From NCBI GenBank assembly GCA_900320245.1, contig ONRP01000006.1:40584-104583 (forward strand): a stretch of DNA of 64,000 nt, in the 5' to 3' direction. The DNA comes from an uncultured Prevotellaceae bacterium (GTDB lineage Bacteria > Bacteroidota > Bacteroidia > Bacteroidales > Muribaculaceae). The notes beneath the pieces are model-generated. The model ran no database searches. It was not told the origin of the DNA and saw nothing but the letters and a program-made list of their open reading frames with translations. Below, piece after piece: positions 49,617-58,025 of the stretch. Within the stretch, counting starts at the first letter, position 1, and every line of letters begins with the position of its first letter. Both the position numbers and the translations under genes were made by a program.

Positions 49617-50265
49617 GATGGATTAAAGGAAATAGGAAGTATTTATATTTCTACGAAAACGTGTATAATTGTAATTCTATGAAATAGTTGACTTTATGCA
49701 GGTTCATGATCGCAAATATGATAAAATCTCAATTATACAATACAAAGGTAACAATATTCTCTCGGAGTTGAAAATGTTTTCCCCAAAAAATTAAAAGTAA
49801 CAATTTGGTCAAAGTGTGTGGATGCAACAAATTCATCTTATAAGGATAAGATGTTAGCGATGGCATTGAACTGTGATTGGTTGTTCTTCCATGCGGTATC
49901 GGCAATGGAATGCAATGCAATGAGAAAAACGCATCGTCCCCTGCGTCGGAGGGGAATGTACCTGATATTTTCTGTTTGACCTTGAGTTATCGGATGCCTC
50001 TTTCACTGGTATTGTTGTAGGGCGGTGTGAGCGGGTTCTTAAAAAAAAAAGAAAGATTAACAAATGTTAAATCAATGAGGAAAATACTGGTTATGGGTAA
50101 AAAGAAGTAATTTTGCAATCAACAATAAAGTGCTATATAAGAGGAATGTGGGTAATACTCTTAGAAGTAGCTTTGAAGAATTTATAGAGCCCACGATTTA
50201 AAAAGTACTGACTGGCTATAATTGCTCAATTTGGCATGGGGAGTAGTCATCTTTGATTAGATAAA
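49617..50265. other. AT-rich non-coding stretch in the cassette
   Basis: No convincing gene. A reverse frame at 49854-50063 has no recognisable product. TAATTTTG at 50108-50115 is a possible -7 box for the next gene. A run of ten or more A is at 50041-50050. Confidence 0.5.
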
Positions 50266-51894
50266 ATGATTGGTTTTTTGACTCGATTGGGGAAATTGCT
50301 TTTAAAACCATTTACAGAGCATTTTTTGTTTTTGTTAGTTTTTTTTGTCTTGGCAACAAGTCCTTGTATTCTACACCAGTTTTTTGTTGTAAAATCAGGA
50401 TTAAACATATTGTTTGTAGCCATTCATTGTTTTGTGCTGTCATATATAGTAACTCTACTTATAGGGCTAATTCAATTTGGTGTTATCCGTAAAATTGTTC
50501 AATCAGTCTTAATCGTCATATTTGCAATAGATTTTGGATTAAATATATATTGTATATTTAATTTGGGCTACCTGTTTGATGCAGAGTTTGCAAAAATAAT
50601 AATGGATACCAATGTCAATGAAGCGAAAGAATTTGCAACTGCGATGTTGCCCATGCCGATTATATTGAGCGTTTTGGGTGTCTACTTGGTTTTGATGTGT
50701 TTATGGTATTTATTTGAAAAGTATAATTTAAATCTTCGGGGGAGGCTAGCTAAAATGGCTCTGTTTCTCACCTGTCTCTGTATATTTGAGAATATTCATG
50801 TCTGGGGCGTTTGGCAAGATGGACCAATAAATCGTTTGATGGAACTACCTACATATGAAACACCTAGTAATTTCAAAGAATACTATACTCATCCAGTATT
50901 AGTTTTTCAACAAGATTCAATAATTCCGTCAAATGTGGTTCTCATATTAGGCGAATCATTTGCTCGTTGCCATAGTTCACTATATGGTTATGAAAGGAAT
51001 ACAAACCCAAGGCTTAGTGCGTTAAGAGATGAATCTTTGCTCTATACTTTTGACAGCATTGATGCACCAGCACCATCAACAGCCCAAGCAATAAAGTTAC
51101 TAATGAGCACATATGATAGACAAGATGACAATACAGGCAAAAAGTGGTATGAATACACTACACTAATAGAGATTCTTCAAGAAAGTGGGTTTGATTGTTA
51201 TTGGTTCAGCAACCAGGCTATAGGTAGTAAACATAATGGAGTAGCAAGAGCCTTGGCAGGGTTGTGTGATCAACGATGGTTCCTGCAGAAAGAAGGATCA
51301 GAAAAAATTGATGAAAAAAATCAAAAGTTTTTGGACGTAGTTCTAGTGGACTCATCATATCAGTTTGTGAATCATTTGAATCCTCAGCAACATAATTTTA
51401 TTGTTTTTCACATGATGGGGTCTCATTTCCATTATAAAATGCGCTATCCCAAGGAATTTGATTTTTTTCACGAGAACGATTATATGTCTGAGCCACAGAG
51501 TCATCGGGAAATTTTGGCTTGTTACGACAATTCAATTTTGTACAATGACTATATTGTGGAACACATTATCAATTTATTTAGGGATAAGGATGCCTTGGTT
51601 ATTTACTTTCCAGATCATGGCCAAGTCATGTATAGAGACAAACGAAACCCAGAATACTATGCCCATGGAATAAAGAACGATGTCATTAGTTGTGCTTTTA
51701 GTGAAGAAATTCCATTCGTGGTATATGCTTCCCCGTTATTCCAAAAAAAGAATCCTCGTACAATGGCGCGTATTAGATTTCGTCAAGCGCATACAAAAAA
51801 ATGGAATACTGATGATTTGCCCTATTTCATTATGGATTTAATAGGCATAAAAGAAATTGATGGTGAAAATGTTCGTTCGAAGTCTGTCATATGA
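50266..51894 (+). CDS. Phosphoethanolamine-transferase-like membrane sulfatase-fold enzyme
   Basis: 542 residues. About five N-terminal transmembrane helices (to residue 175) precede a periplasmic alkaline-phosphatase-fold domain. 'VVLILGESFARCHSSLYGYE' is the EptA/CptA signature with the metal-binding Glu, 'APAPSTAQAIKLLMS' contains the likely nucleophile Thr, and 'FHMMGSHFHY' and 'FPDHGQVM' hold metal-binding His/Asp. Such enzymes add phosphoethanolamine to lipid A, core or surface glycans. It is AT-rich like the acyltransferase gene, which points to foreign origin. Confidence 0.88.
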   Translation: MIGFLTRLGKLLLKPFTEHFLFLLVFFVLATSPCILHQFFVVKSGLNILFVAIHCFVLSYIVTLLIGLIQFGVIRKIVQSVLIVIFAIDFGLNIYCIFNLGYLFDAEFAKIIMDTNVNEAKEFATAMLPMPIILSVLGVYLVLMCLWYLFEKYNLNLRGRLAKMALFLTCLCIFENIHVWGVWQDGPINRLMELPTYETPSNFKEYYTHPVLVFQQDSIIPSNVVLILGESFARCHSSLYGYERNTNPRLSALRDESLLYTFDSIDAPAPSTAQAIKLLMSTYDRQDDNTGKKWYEYTTLIEILQESGFDCYWFSNQAIGSKHNGVARALAGLCDQRWFLQKEGSEKIDEKNQKFLDVVLVDSSYQFVNHLNPQQHNFIVFHMMGSHFHYKMRYPKEFDFFHENDYMSEPQSHREILACYDNSILYNDYIVEHIINLFRDKDALVIYFPDHGQVMYRDKRNPEYYAHGIKNDVISCAFSEEIPFVVYASPLFQKKNPRTMARIRFRQAHTKKWNTDDLPYFIMDLIGIKEIDGENVRSKSVI

Positions 51895-51972
51895 CATTAC
51901 TGTTTTCAATTATTGGTTAGTCTCTCAAATAAATATTTGTATCATTTCTTTCTTAGATTTATAGGTGGACCG

Positions 51973-52038
51973 GGTATGTGTCTTCATGTCGGTCAGCGGC
52001 ATGCCTTGCCAGCGCTGCTGCACGATGTCAAGCGCCTG
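51973..52038. repeat. Right copy of the 66-base mnmE direct repeat
   Basis: 65 of 66 bases equal 48451-48516; it lies in the truncated mnmE fragment. Confidence 0.9.
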
Positions 52039-52140
52039 GGGCCCGCTCACGCGAATCACAGCGATGCCGCCACGGCCCTGCGGGGTCGATACGGCACAGA
52101 TGGTATCGCTGCCTATTCCGGTTAAGTCATTCATGTTCAT
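51973..52140 (-). pseudogene. mnmE: Truncated 5' end of mnmE
   Basis: The first 56 codons, 'MNMNDLTGIGSDTICAVSTP' onwards, are homologous to MnmE but stop matching at 51973; the frame ends in unrelated sequence at 51925. Its ATG overlaps the nuclease stop by 4 bases, so this was the original, translationally coupled mnmE start before the cassette arrived. Confidence 0.88.
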
Positions 52141-53015
52141 CGGCGTGGATAGTATTTAGGCCAGTCCTTGATGTTTTCTTTACTCTCGATGACGTTCTCC
52201 ACCTTATCCTCGAGGGTGGAGAGGAAGTCATATCCCGTGAGCGCCTCCACCTCGTCGATGGTGGTGGCGTAGTTGGTCCAACTGTTGGGCATCGCCTTGT
52301 TGGGCATCACGAAGGCGATGGCCCTGTTCTGTGAAGGCGAATAGATGACCTTGAAGAAGCGTTCAGGCACGGCGATGTCACTGCGCTTGCCGATGCGGTC
52401 CATGTCGTCCGAGAAGATGGGGCCCGTGAACACGATGAGCCGTCCTGCCGTGCGCGACCACTTGTGGACAGCCTCCTCGACATGGCGCCACTCGCCATCG
52501 TTCATCGCGTCGAGTTGCGGGCAAATGTTGGTCATCAGGAAACACTCCCGCATCGCCGTCTTGTCCCAGCGCATGTCCATCGCGGGGGCCATGTGACCGC
52601 GCGTATAGCCGCTCTCCTTGTATTCCCACCAGTCGGGGCAGCCTTTCACGTCGTGGTCGCGTTCAAACTTGTAGTCGTCGCGTATCTCGGCGTCGCGCGA
52701 GTCGGCCATCGACGTCATGGTGTTGGTCAGTTCATAGGCCACACAGTTGGGCACGCGGTAATTCTTGTTGTAATAGACCGTGATGGCCTTGTAGCGCACC
52801 GTCTGGTTCTCGAGGCGCTCGGGCAACTTCACGTCGAGCAACCCCAAGTCGCCAGTCGACTGGTAGTCCTTGCCCTGTTGGCTCTGCTCGCCGGGGAGTT
52901 CATCGTTGTAGGCGCTCTTGTAGAACGAAGTACGATGATAACTCTGATAGCCCGCAACAGCCAACGCTACTGCCAACAACACATAATATAAAATCCTCTT
53001 GTGTTTCCTCTTCAT
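52137..53015 (-). CDS. DNA/RNA non-specific endonuclease (NUC1 family), membrane-anchored
   Basis: 292 residues. A transmembrane helix at about 9-24 ('ILYYVLLAVALAVAGY') is followed by the nuclease domain with 'YTRGHMAPAMDMRWDKTAM' (catalytic His) and 'FLMTNICPQLDAMNDGEW'. It resembles the 28292-29212 protein most. It once headed an operon with mnmE (ATGA overlap at 52137-52140). Two tandem copies of the dispersed promoter repeat lie upstream. Confidence 0.92.
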   Translation of the reverse strand: MKRKHKRILYYVLLAVALAVAGYQSYHRTSFYKSAYNDELPGEQSQQGKDYQSTGDLGLLDVKLPERLENQTVRYKAITVYYNKNYRVPNCVAYELTNTMTSMADSRDAEIRDDYKFERDHDVKGCPDWWEYKESGYTRGHMAPAMDMRWDKTAMRECFLMTNICPQLDAMNDGEWRHVEEAVHKWSRTAGRLIVFTGPIFSDDMDRIGKRSDIAVPERFFKVIYSPSQNRAIAFVMPNKAMPNSWTNYATTIDEVEALTGYDFLSTLEDKVENVIESKENIKDWPKYYPRR

Positions 53016-53036
53016 CTCTTGTCAATTTCTCGACCA

Positions 53037-53206
53037 CAAAGATAGTGCAAGCCGAGGGGAGAACAAAACGAAAACGAAGTTTTTGTTTTTTATCCCGAGG
53101 CGCAGCCTGTCTTCGGCGACAGCCAAAGATAGTGCAAGCCGAGGGGAGAACAAAACAAAACGAAGTTTTTGTTTTTTATCCCGAGGCGCAGCCCATCTTC
53201 GGCGAC
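53037..53206 (-). promoter_or_regulatory. Two tandem 83-87-base promoter repeats before the nuclease gene
   Basis: Units 53037-53123 and 53124-53206. On the reverse strand each ends TTTTG-19-TATCTTTG: TTTG at 53064-53067 with the -7 box at 53037-53044, and TTTG at 53151-53154 with the box at 53124-53131. The 5' part of each unit reads CGGGATAAAAAACAAAAACT. The same unit is before the AlkZ-like gene, and a diverged one before the nuclease at 27388. Confidence 0.75.
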
Positions 53207-53240
53207 GAAAAAGAAAAACAAGAAATACAAGAAATACTAT

Positions 53241-53340
53241 GGCATCCGCGTCCAGGGCTTTAAAGACAACTATTACAACTGGGACAACTTTTTACAACAG
53301 TTTCACTATGTTGTTTAAGTTGTACAAGTTGTCTTTAAAT
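53241..53340. repeat. GGCATCCGC / ACAACT inverted repeat
   Basis: GGCATCCGC, then TTTAAAGACAACTATTACAAC, and on the other side AGTTGTCTTTAAA, forming a long interrupted hairpin. Same family as 40145-40245. The gap 53016-53496 holds only this, the promoter units, a MITE end and the next promoter. Confidence 0.65.
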
Positions 53341-53356
53341 AAAACTTAGCGGCTTT

Positions 53357-53397
53357 GCGTGATATTTGGTGGCGGGTGTTTTGGCTGAATAGTTACA
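53357..53397 (-). repeat. Partial copy of the MITE-like element
   Basis: Reverse strand TGTAACTATTCAGCCAAAAC and on through ACCCGC to ACGC, matching 35283-35323 with few changes. Only one end is found. Confidence 0.6.
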
Positions 53398-53460
53398 TGA
53401 AATTCGCATTAGCCCTGCAGGGTTAGGGGTGACTGCTATAGCATTACCAAAAATTTTGTG

Positions 53461-53468
53461 TAACTTTG
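53461..53468 (+). promoter_or_regulatory. -7 box (TAACTTTG) of the tricorn-like gene
   Basis: 28 bases before the ATG at 53497. Confidence 0.5.
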
Positions 53469-53496
53469 CAGGAAAATAACTTAACTATTACCCAAC

Positions 53497-56400
53497 ATGA
53501 ACATCAAGAAAAGATTAACCCTCATGGCCATGCTGCTGTTGGCCCTCAGTGCCATGGCACAAACCAGCCCGCTGTGGATGCGCTTCTGCGCCATCTCGCC
53601 CGACGGGCAGACCATCGCCTTCTCCTATATGGGCGACATCTTCACGGTATCGTCACAGGGCGGCACCGCCCACCAGTTGACTTCCAATGCTGGCTATGAC
53701 GCCTATCCCGTGTGGAGTCCCGACGGGACAAGCATCGCGTTTGCCTCGGCCCGCGAAGGCAGCCTGGACGTGTATGTCGTCAACCGCGATGGCGGCACGC
53801 CCAAACGCCTGACCACCGACAGCGGCAGCGAGACCCCGCTGTGCTACCTGGACAACGGAACCGTCCTGTTCGAGGCGACCGATATGCCGACGGCCCAGTC
53901 CATCCTGTTTGCCGGCCGTTCTTTCCCGCAGGTCTATCAGGTGAGCACCAGCGGCGGCCGGGCGCGCCTGTTCTCGGCGTTGCCGATGCAGGACCTGAGC
54001 ATCAACAGCCGCGGCGACATCCTCTACCATGACATCAAGGGCTATGAGGACCCGTTCCGCAAGCACCACACCAGTGCCATCACGCGCGACATCTGGCTCC
54101 AGAGGGACGGCCACTTCACCAAACTCACCGACTTCAACGGCGAGGACCGCACGCCCCGCTGGGCCCCTGACGGCAATGCCTACTACTACCTGAGCGAGCA
54201 GGACGGCACCTTCAACGTGTACAAGGGCGCCATTGGCGGGCAGGCCGTGCAACTCACCCATCACAAGGACAACCCCGTTCGTTTCCTCACCGTGGCCGGC
54301 AACGGCATGCTGTGCTACGGCTACAACGGCGAAATCTATACCCTGCGCGAGGGCAGCGAGCCCCAGCGCGTCAATATCACCATCGCTGCCGACCGCAACG
54401 ACAAGGAACTCATCCGCCAGATCAAGAGCAACGGTGCCACCGCCATCAGCGTGTCGCCGAGCGGCAAGGAAGTGGCCTTTGTGATGCATGGCGACGTCTA
54501 TGTCACGTCGGTGGACTACAAGACCACCAAGCAGGTCACCAACACCCCCGAGCAGGAACGCACCATCGACTTCTCGCCCGACGGCCGCAGCATCGTCTAT
54601 GACAGCGAGCGCGGCGGCATGTGGCAAATCTACCAGACGTCCATCAAGAACAAGGACGAGAAACAGTTCACCTATGCCACCGACCTCGTCGAGGAGCAAC
54701 TGACCAACACGGGCCACACCTCTTTCCAGCCCCAGTACAGCCCTGACGGCAAGAGTGTCGCCTTCCTGAAAGACCGCTGCACGCTGAGCGCCGTGGATGT
54801 CAAGACCAAGGCCGTGCGCACCTTGATGGACGACAAATACATCTATTCCTACAGCGACGGTGACGTGTGGTTTGAGTGGAGTCCCGACAGCCGCTGGCTG
54901 CTCTCCTCCTACATCGGAACGGGCGGCTGGAACAGTCAGGACGTCGCACTGGTCAACGCCAGCGGCAACGGCGAGGTACACAACCTGACCGAGAGCGGCT
55001 ACAACGAGGGCAACGCCAAGTGGGTGCTGGGCGGCAAGGCCCTCATCTTCACCAGCGACCGTGCGGGCTTCCGCAGCCACGGCAGTTGGGGCTCGGAAGA
55101 TGACGTGTACATCATGTTCCTGGACTTGGATGCCTATGAGCGCTTCAAGATGACCAAGGAAGAGAAAGTCCTGCGCGAGGAGGCCGAGAAAGAGCAGAAG
55201 AAAGCGGCCGATAAGGAGCAAGCCGACAAGAACACCAAGAAAAAGAACGACAAGAAGAAAAAAGGCGCCGAGGCCGACAAACCTGCCGTGCCGGCACTTC
55301 AGTTCGACCTGGACAACTGCCGCGACCGCGTCGTGCGCCTGACCGTGAACTCGACGCGACTGGGTGATGCCGTCCTGTCCAACGGCGGCGACACGCTCTA
55401 CTACCAGGCCGCCTTTGAGGGCGACATGGACCTGTGGAAGCACGACCTGCGCGAAAACAAGACCGAAATCGTGCTCAAGGGCGTCGGCGAGGGCAACATG
55501 ATGGCTGACAAGGATGGCAAGAACCTGTTCCTGTGCACCAATGGCGGCATCAAGAAGATTGACCTGGCCAAAGGCAAACCCGAGGCCGTCAACTTTGAGG
55601 CCCAATTCAACTACCGCCCCCAAGAGGAGCGCGAATACATCTTCAACCACGTCTGGCAACAGGTCAAGGACAAATTCTATGTCGAGAACCTGCACGGTGT
55701 GGACTGGGAGGCCTATCGCGATAATTACAAGCGTTTCTTGCCCCACATCAACAACAACTATGACTTCCGCGACATGCTGAGCGAGATGCTCGGCGAGTTG
55801 AACGGTTCGCACACGGGAGCCCGCTACAATCCCGGGGGACCGAGCCTCAAGACCGCAGCGCTGGGCCTCTTCCTCGACAACACCTACCAGGGCGACGGCC
55901 TGCGCGTCGAGGAGGTCATCAAGCGCGGCCCGTTTGACGTGAAAAAGACGGGCGTCACCGCCGGATGCATCATCGAGAAAATCGACGGCAACGCCATCCT
56001 GGCCAACCAGGACTACAACTGGATGCTCGACGGCAAGGCCGGCAAACCCATCCGCGTCACGGTGTTCGACCCCAAGAGCGGCAAGCGCTTTGATGTCAAC
56101 GTCAAGGCCATCAGCAAGGGCGAGCAGTCCGAACTACTCTACAAGCGCTGGGTGGACCGCAATCGCGCGTTGGTCGACAGCCTGTCGGGCGGTCAGTTGG
56201 CCTATGTGCACGTCAAGGAGATGAACAGCGAGAGTTTCCGTACCGTCTACCGCGAATTGCTGAGCGACAAGAACCGTAACCGCAAGGCCGTCATCGTCGA
56301 CGAGCGCCACAACGGCGGCGGCTGGCTGCACGACGACCTGTGCACCCTGCTCGGCGGTCAGCAGTATCAGAGTTTCGTGCCCAAAGGCAAGTTTGTCGGA

Positions 56401-56739
56401 GCCGACCCCTTCAACAAGTGGAACAAGCCATCATGTGTGCTCATGTGTGAAGACGATTACAGCAACGGCCACGGTTTCCCGTTCGTCTATAAGGAATTAG
56501 GCATCGGCAAACTCATCGGCACTCCCGTAGCGGGCACGATGACTGCCGTGTGGTGGGAAACGCTCATCGACAACACGCTCATTTTCGGCATCCCGCAAGT
56601 GGGTTGCGTGGACATGCGCGGCAATTACTGCGAGAACACCCAACTCTATCCTGACATCGAGGTCTACAACACCCCCGAAGACTATCTCACCGGTCATGAC
56701 CGCCAACTCGAGCGCGCCATCCAGGAGATGCTCAAGTAA
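53497..56739 (+). CDS. Tricorn-like S41 protease, exported
   Basis: 1080 residues. A signal peptide (MNIKKRLTLMAMLLLALSAM) is followed by PD40/TolB-type beta-propeller repeats (about 25-550) such as 'AYPVWSPDGTSIAFASAREG' and 'TIDFSPDGRSIVYDSERGGM'. A Lys/Glu-rich coil (about 555-595) interrupts, then a second smaller propeller, a helical cap, a PDZ domain (about 775-870) and the S41 protease core. The catalytic Ser is probably in 'EDDYSNGHGFPF'; 'GTPVAGTMTAVWWE' follows. Tricorn-type enzymes degrade peptides made by other proteases. It has its own promoter and no operon partners. Confidence 0.93.
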   Translation: MNIKKRLTLMAMLLLALSAMAQTSPLWMRFCAISPDGQTIAFSYMGDIFTVSSQGGTAHQLTSNAGYDAYPVWSPDGTSIAFASAREGSLDVYVVNRDGGTPKRLTTDSGSETPLCYLDNGTVLFEATDMPTAQSILFAGRSFPQVYQVSTSGGRARLFSALPMQDLSINSRGDILYHDIKGYEDPFRKHHTSAITRDIWLQRDGHFTKLTDFNGEDRTPRWAPDGNAYYYLSEQDGTFNVYKGAIGGQAVQLTHHKDNPVRFLTVAGNGMLCYGYNGEIYTLREGSEPQRVNITIAADRNDKELIRQIKSNGATAISVSPSGKEVAFVMHGDVYVTSVDYKTTKQVTNTPEQERTIDFSPDGRSIVYDSERGGMWQIYQTSIKNKDEKQFTYATDLVEEQLTNTGHTSFQPQYSPDGKSVAFLKDRCTLSAVDVKTKAVRTLMDDKYIYSYSDGDVWFEWSPDSRWLLSSYIGTGGWNSQDVALVNASGNGEVHNLTESGYNEGNAKWVLGGKALIFTSDRAGFRSHGSWGSEDDVYIMFLDLDAYERFKMTKEEKVLREEAEKEQKKAADKEQADKNTKKKNDKKKKGAEADKPAVPALQFDLDNCRDRVVRLTVNSTRLGDAVLSNGGDTLYYQAAFEGDMDLWKHDLRENKTEIVLKGVGEGNMMADKDGKNLFLCTNGGIKKIDLAKGKPEAVNFEAQFNYRPQEEREYIFNHVWQQVKDKFYVENLHGVDWEAYRDNYKRFLPHINNNYDFRDMLSEMLGELNGSHTGARYNPGGPSLKTAALGLFLDNTYQGDGLRVEEVIKRGPFDVKKTGVTAGCIIEKIDGNAILANQDYNWMLDGKAGKPIRVTVFDPKSGKRFDVNVKAISKGEQSELLYKRWVDRNRALVDSLSGGQLAYVHVKEMNSESFRTVYRELLSDKNRNRKAVIVDERHNGGGWLHDDLCTLLGGQQYQSFVPKGKFVGADPFNKWNKPSCVLMCEDDYSNGHGFPFVYKELGIGKLIGTPVAGTMTAVWWETLIDNTLIFGIPQVGCVDMRGNYCENTQLYPDIEVYNTPEDYLTGHDRQLERAIQEMLK

Positions 56740-56768
56740 CACCGGCCACAAGGCTCATCCCAAACACC

Positions 56769-56824
56769 AGCCCCGTTAGCGGCGGCAGATTTTACTCGAA
56801 CCATCTGCCGCCCCTAACGGGGCT
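56769..56824. repeat. Long inverted repeat of the CCCCGTTAGGGG family
   Basis: 22-base arms (56769-56790, 56803-56824) with a single mismatch and a 12-base loop. Another half is at 56896-56912. No gene is seen in 56740-57014; it holds these repeats and the heptamers. Confidence 0.75.
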
Positions 56825-56895
56825 AGGACTTCAATGCCCATTATTACCGGGGTTACACTCGGCTTCGCCTCGTTACACCCCGGCCTATGCCCTGA

Positions 56896-56912
56896 CCGCC
56901 CCTAACGGGGCT
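56896..56912. repeat. CCGCCCCTAACGGGGCT copy
   Basis: Same 17-mer as the right arm of 56803-56824. Confidence 0.6.
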
Positions 56913-56929
56913 TAGCAGACCACCAACTC

Positions 56930-57012
56930 TTATCTCTTATCTCTTAACTTTTAACTATTAACTCTTAACTGTTAACTCTTATCTCTTAACTGTTAACTCT
57001 TAACTCTTAACT
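56930..57012. repeat. TAACTCT heptamer array
   Basis: About ten units of TTAACTCT/TTATCTCT between two converging genes; same simple family as 36121-36186. Confidence 0.7.
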
Positions 57013-57014
57013 GA

Positions 57015-57971
57015 TTACGGTTTGTCTGGACCCCACTCGCGGTAACGTATCCACACGTGGAGCCAGGCGCGTGCAATCGAATCCACCGCATCGGCCATCA
57101 GCATAGCCGAGTACTCGTCGAAGTGCTGGAAGCGCTCGTGCTTCTTGTATTTGCTCCAAGAGAGTTTCTCACACTCTTCGGGAATCATCTCATGGGCCAT
57201 CAAGTAGGAATACTCGGTCACGGCCTTGATATAGTCGCGGGTGCTGTAGTCGCCGCCCCAGCCGTAGATGAACGGGCGCGACACTATCTTATCCTCGACG
57301 GCGGCAATCATGGCAGACATCTTGTCGGTGGCCAAGGGATAGCCGTCACGGTCGTAGAAGAAGCGGCGGTTGTCATCATCGATGCAGTAGGAATCCCAGA
57401 CCTGGTCCTCCCAGGCGCCCTCGATCGCGGTATGGAGTTTGTCGAGTTTGCGGGCATCACAGTGCAGCGGCATGTGGGAGTCGGCGATATAGTGGCTCAT
57501 GATGAAGAAGCGCATCGCCATGTGGGTCGACGTCGGGCCGATGGGATTGCCCTTCTCTTCACGGTACTGTATCTTGAAGTTGTCCACGATGTTGTGGGCC
57601 ATGGCATCGCAGCGGTCACACACGTTGCCCTTCTTGTCGGCATAAGGCTCCTCATAGAGTTCCGATTTCTGCATCAGGTTATAGACCTCCATGGTCTTGG
57701 GCAGCGTCATGAAGCGCTGCATTTCCAGGCTGATGGTATCGTGCTCGAGTTTGCGGCCATGGCTGCTGCCCTGGTCACAGAACACCTCATCGGGGTACCA
57801 GGCGCCCTGCACCACAAAATCACGGTAATTCTTAAACCAACGGACGAGGCTGCGAGCATATTTCGCCACTTGCTGGGGATTCTTGCCGCGGCCCTCGGTC
57901 TCGGGGATTGCTGCCTTGTCCAGGCGCTTCATGGCCATCATGGCCAACCATGCATGAGTGTATCGTTTCAT
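57015..57971 (-). CDS. Zinc-dependent phospholipase C / S1-P1-like protein
   Basis: 318 residues, all helical, without a clear signal peptide. His/Asp pairs fit a trinuclear zinc site: 'YTHAWLAMMAM', 'SHGRKLEHD', 'MAHNIVDNF' and 'SHYIADSHMPLHCDARKLDK', the last being the family's HxxxDxHxPxH block, then 'LHTAIEGAWEDQVWDSY'. The fold is shared by zinc phospholipase C and S1/P1 nucleases; which activity applies is not clear. A run of GGTTAGA repeats lies before it. Confidence 0.82.
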   Translation of the reverse strand: MKRYTHAWLAMMAMKRLDKAAIPETEGRGKNPQQVAKYARSLVRWFKNYRDFVVQGAWYPDEVFCDQGSSHGRKLEHDTISLEMQRFMTLPKTMEVYNLMQKSELYEEPYADKKGNVCDRCDAMAHNIVDNFKIQYREEKGNPIGPTSTHMAMRFFIMSHYIADSHMPLHCDARKLDKLHTAIEGAWEDQVWDSYCIDDDNRRFFYDRDGYPLATDKMSAMIAAVEDKIVSRPFIYGWGGDYSTRDYIKAVTEYSYLMAHEMIPEECEKLSWSKYKKHERFQHFDEYSAMLMADAVDSIARAWLHVWIRYREWGPDKP

Positions 57972-57988
57972 TGAGGTTACAGTTTACA

Positions 57989-58025
57989 GGTTAAAGGTTA
58001 GAGGTTAGAGGTTAGAGGTTAGAGA
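57989..58025. repeat. GGTTAGA heptamer array
   Basis: Five units of GGTTAAA/GGTTAGA; the last overlap the end of the flavoprotein gene (its stop is within the array). Inverse of the TAACTCC repeats. Confidence 0.7.

Larger units (their letters stand above)
48451..52038. mobile_element. AT-rich surface-modification cassette inserted at mnmE
   Basis: The segment between the 66-base repeats is 3522 bp. It begins with a replacement mnmE 5' end and holds a broken acyltransferase gene and a phosphoethanolamine-transferase-like gene. It is far more AT-rich than either side. There is no recombinase; capture by homologous recombination in mnmE is the simplest explanation. Confidence 0.7.

Noticed and set aside
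49854-50063. Small reverse-strand gene in the AT-rich cassette
   Set aside because: No homology by eye, odd composition and no promoter; more likely chance.
48451-52038. Insertion sequence or integron carrying the AT-rich genes
   Set aside because: No transposase, integrase or terminal inverted repeats were found; the flanks are mnmE homology.
53037-53206. Possible CRISPR or MITE pair
   Set aside because: Two units in tandem without spacers; they contain promoter boxes and recur singly elsewhere.
53653-55812. Reverse-strand open frame of about 720 codons
   Set aside because: It lies wholly inside the tricorn-like protease gene, has the composition of an antisense frame and no domain.
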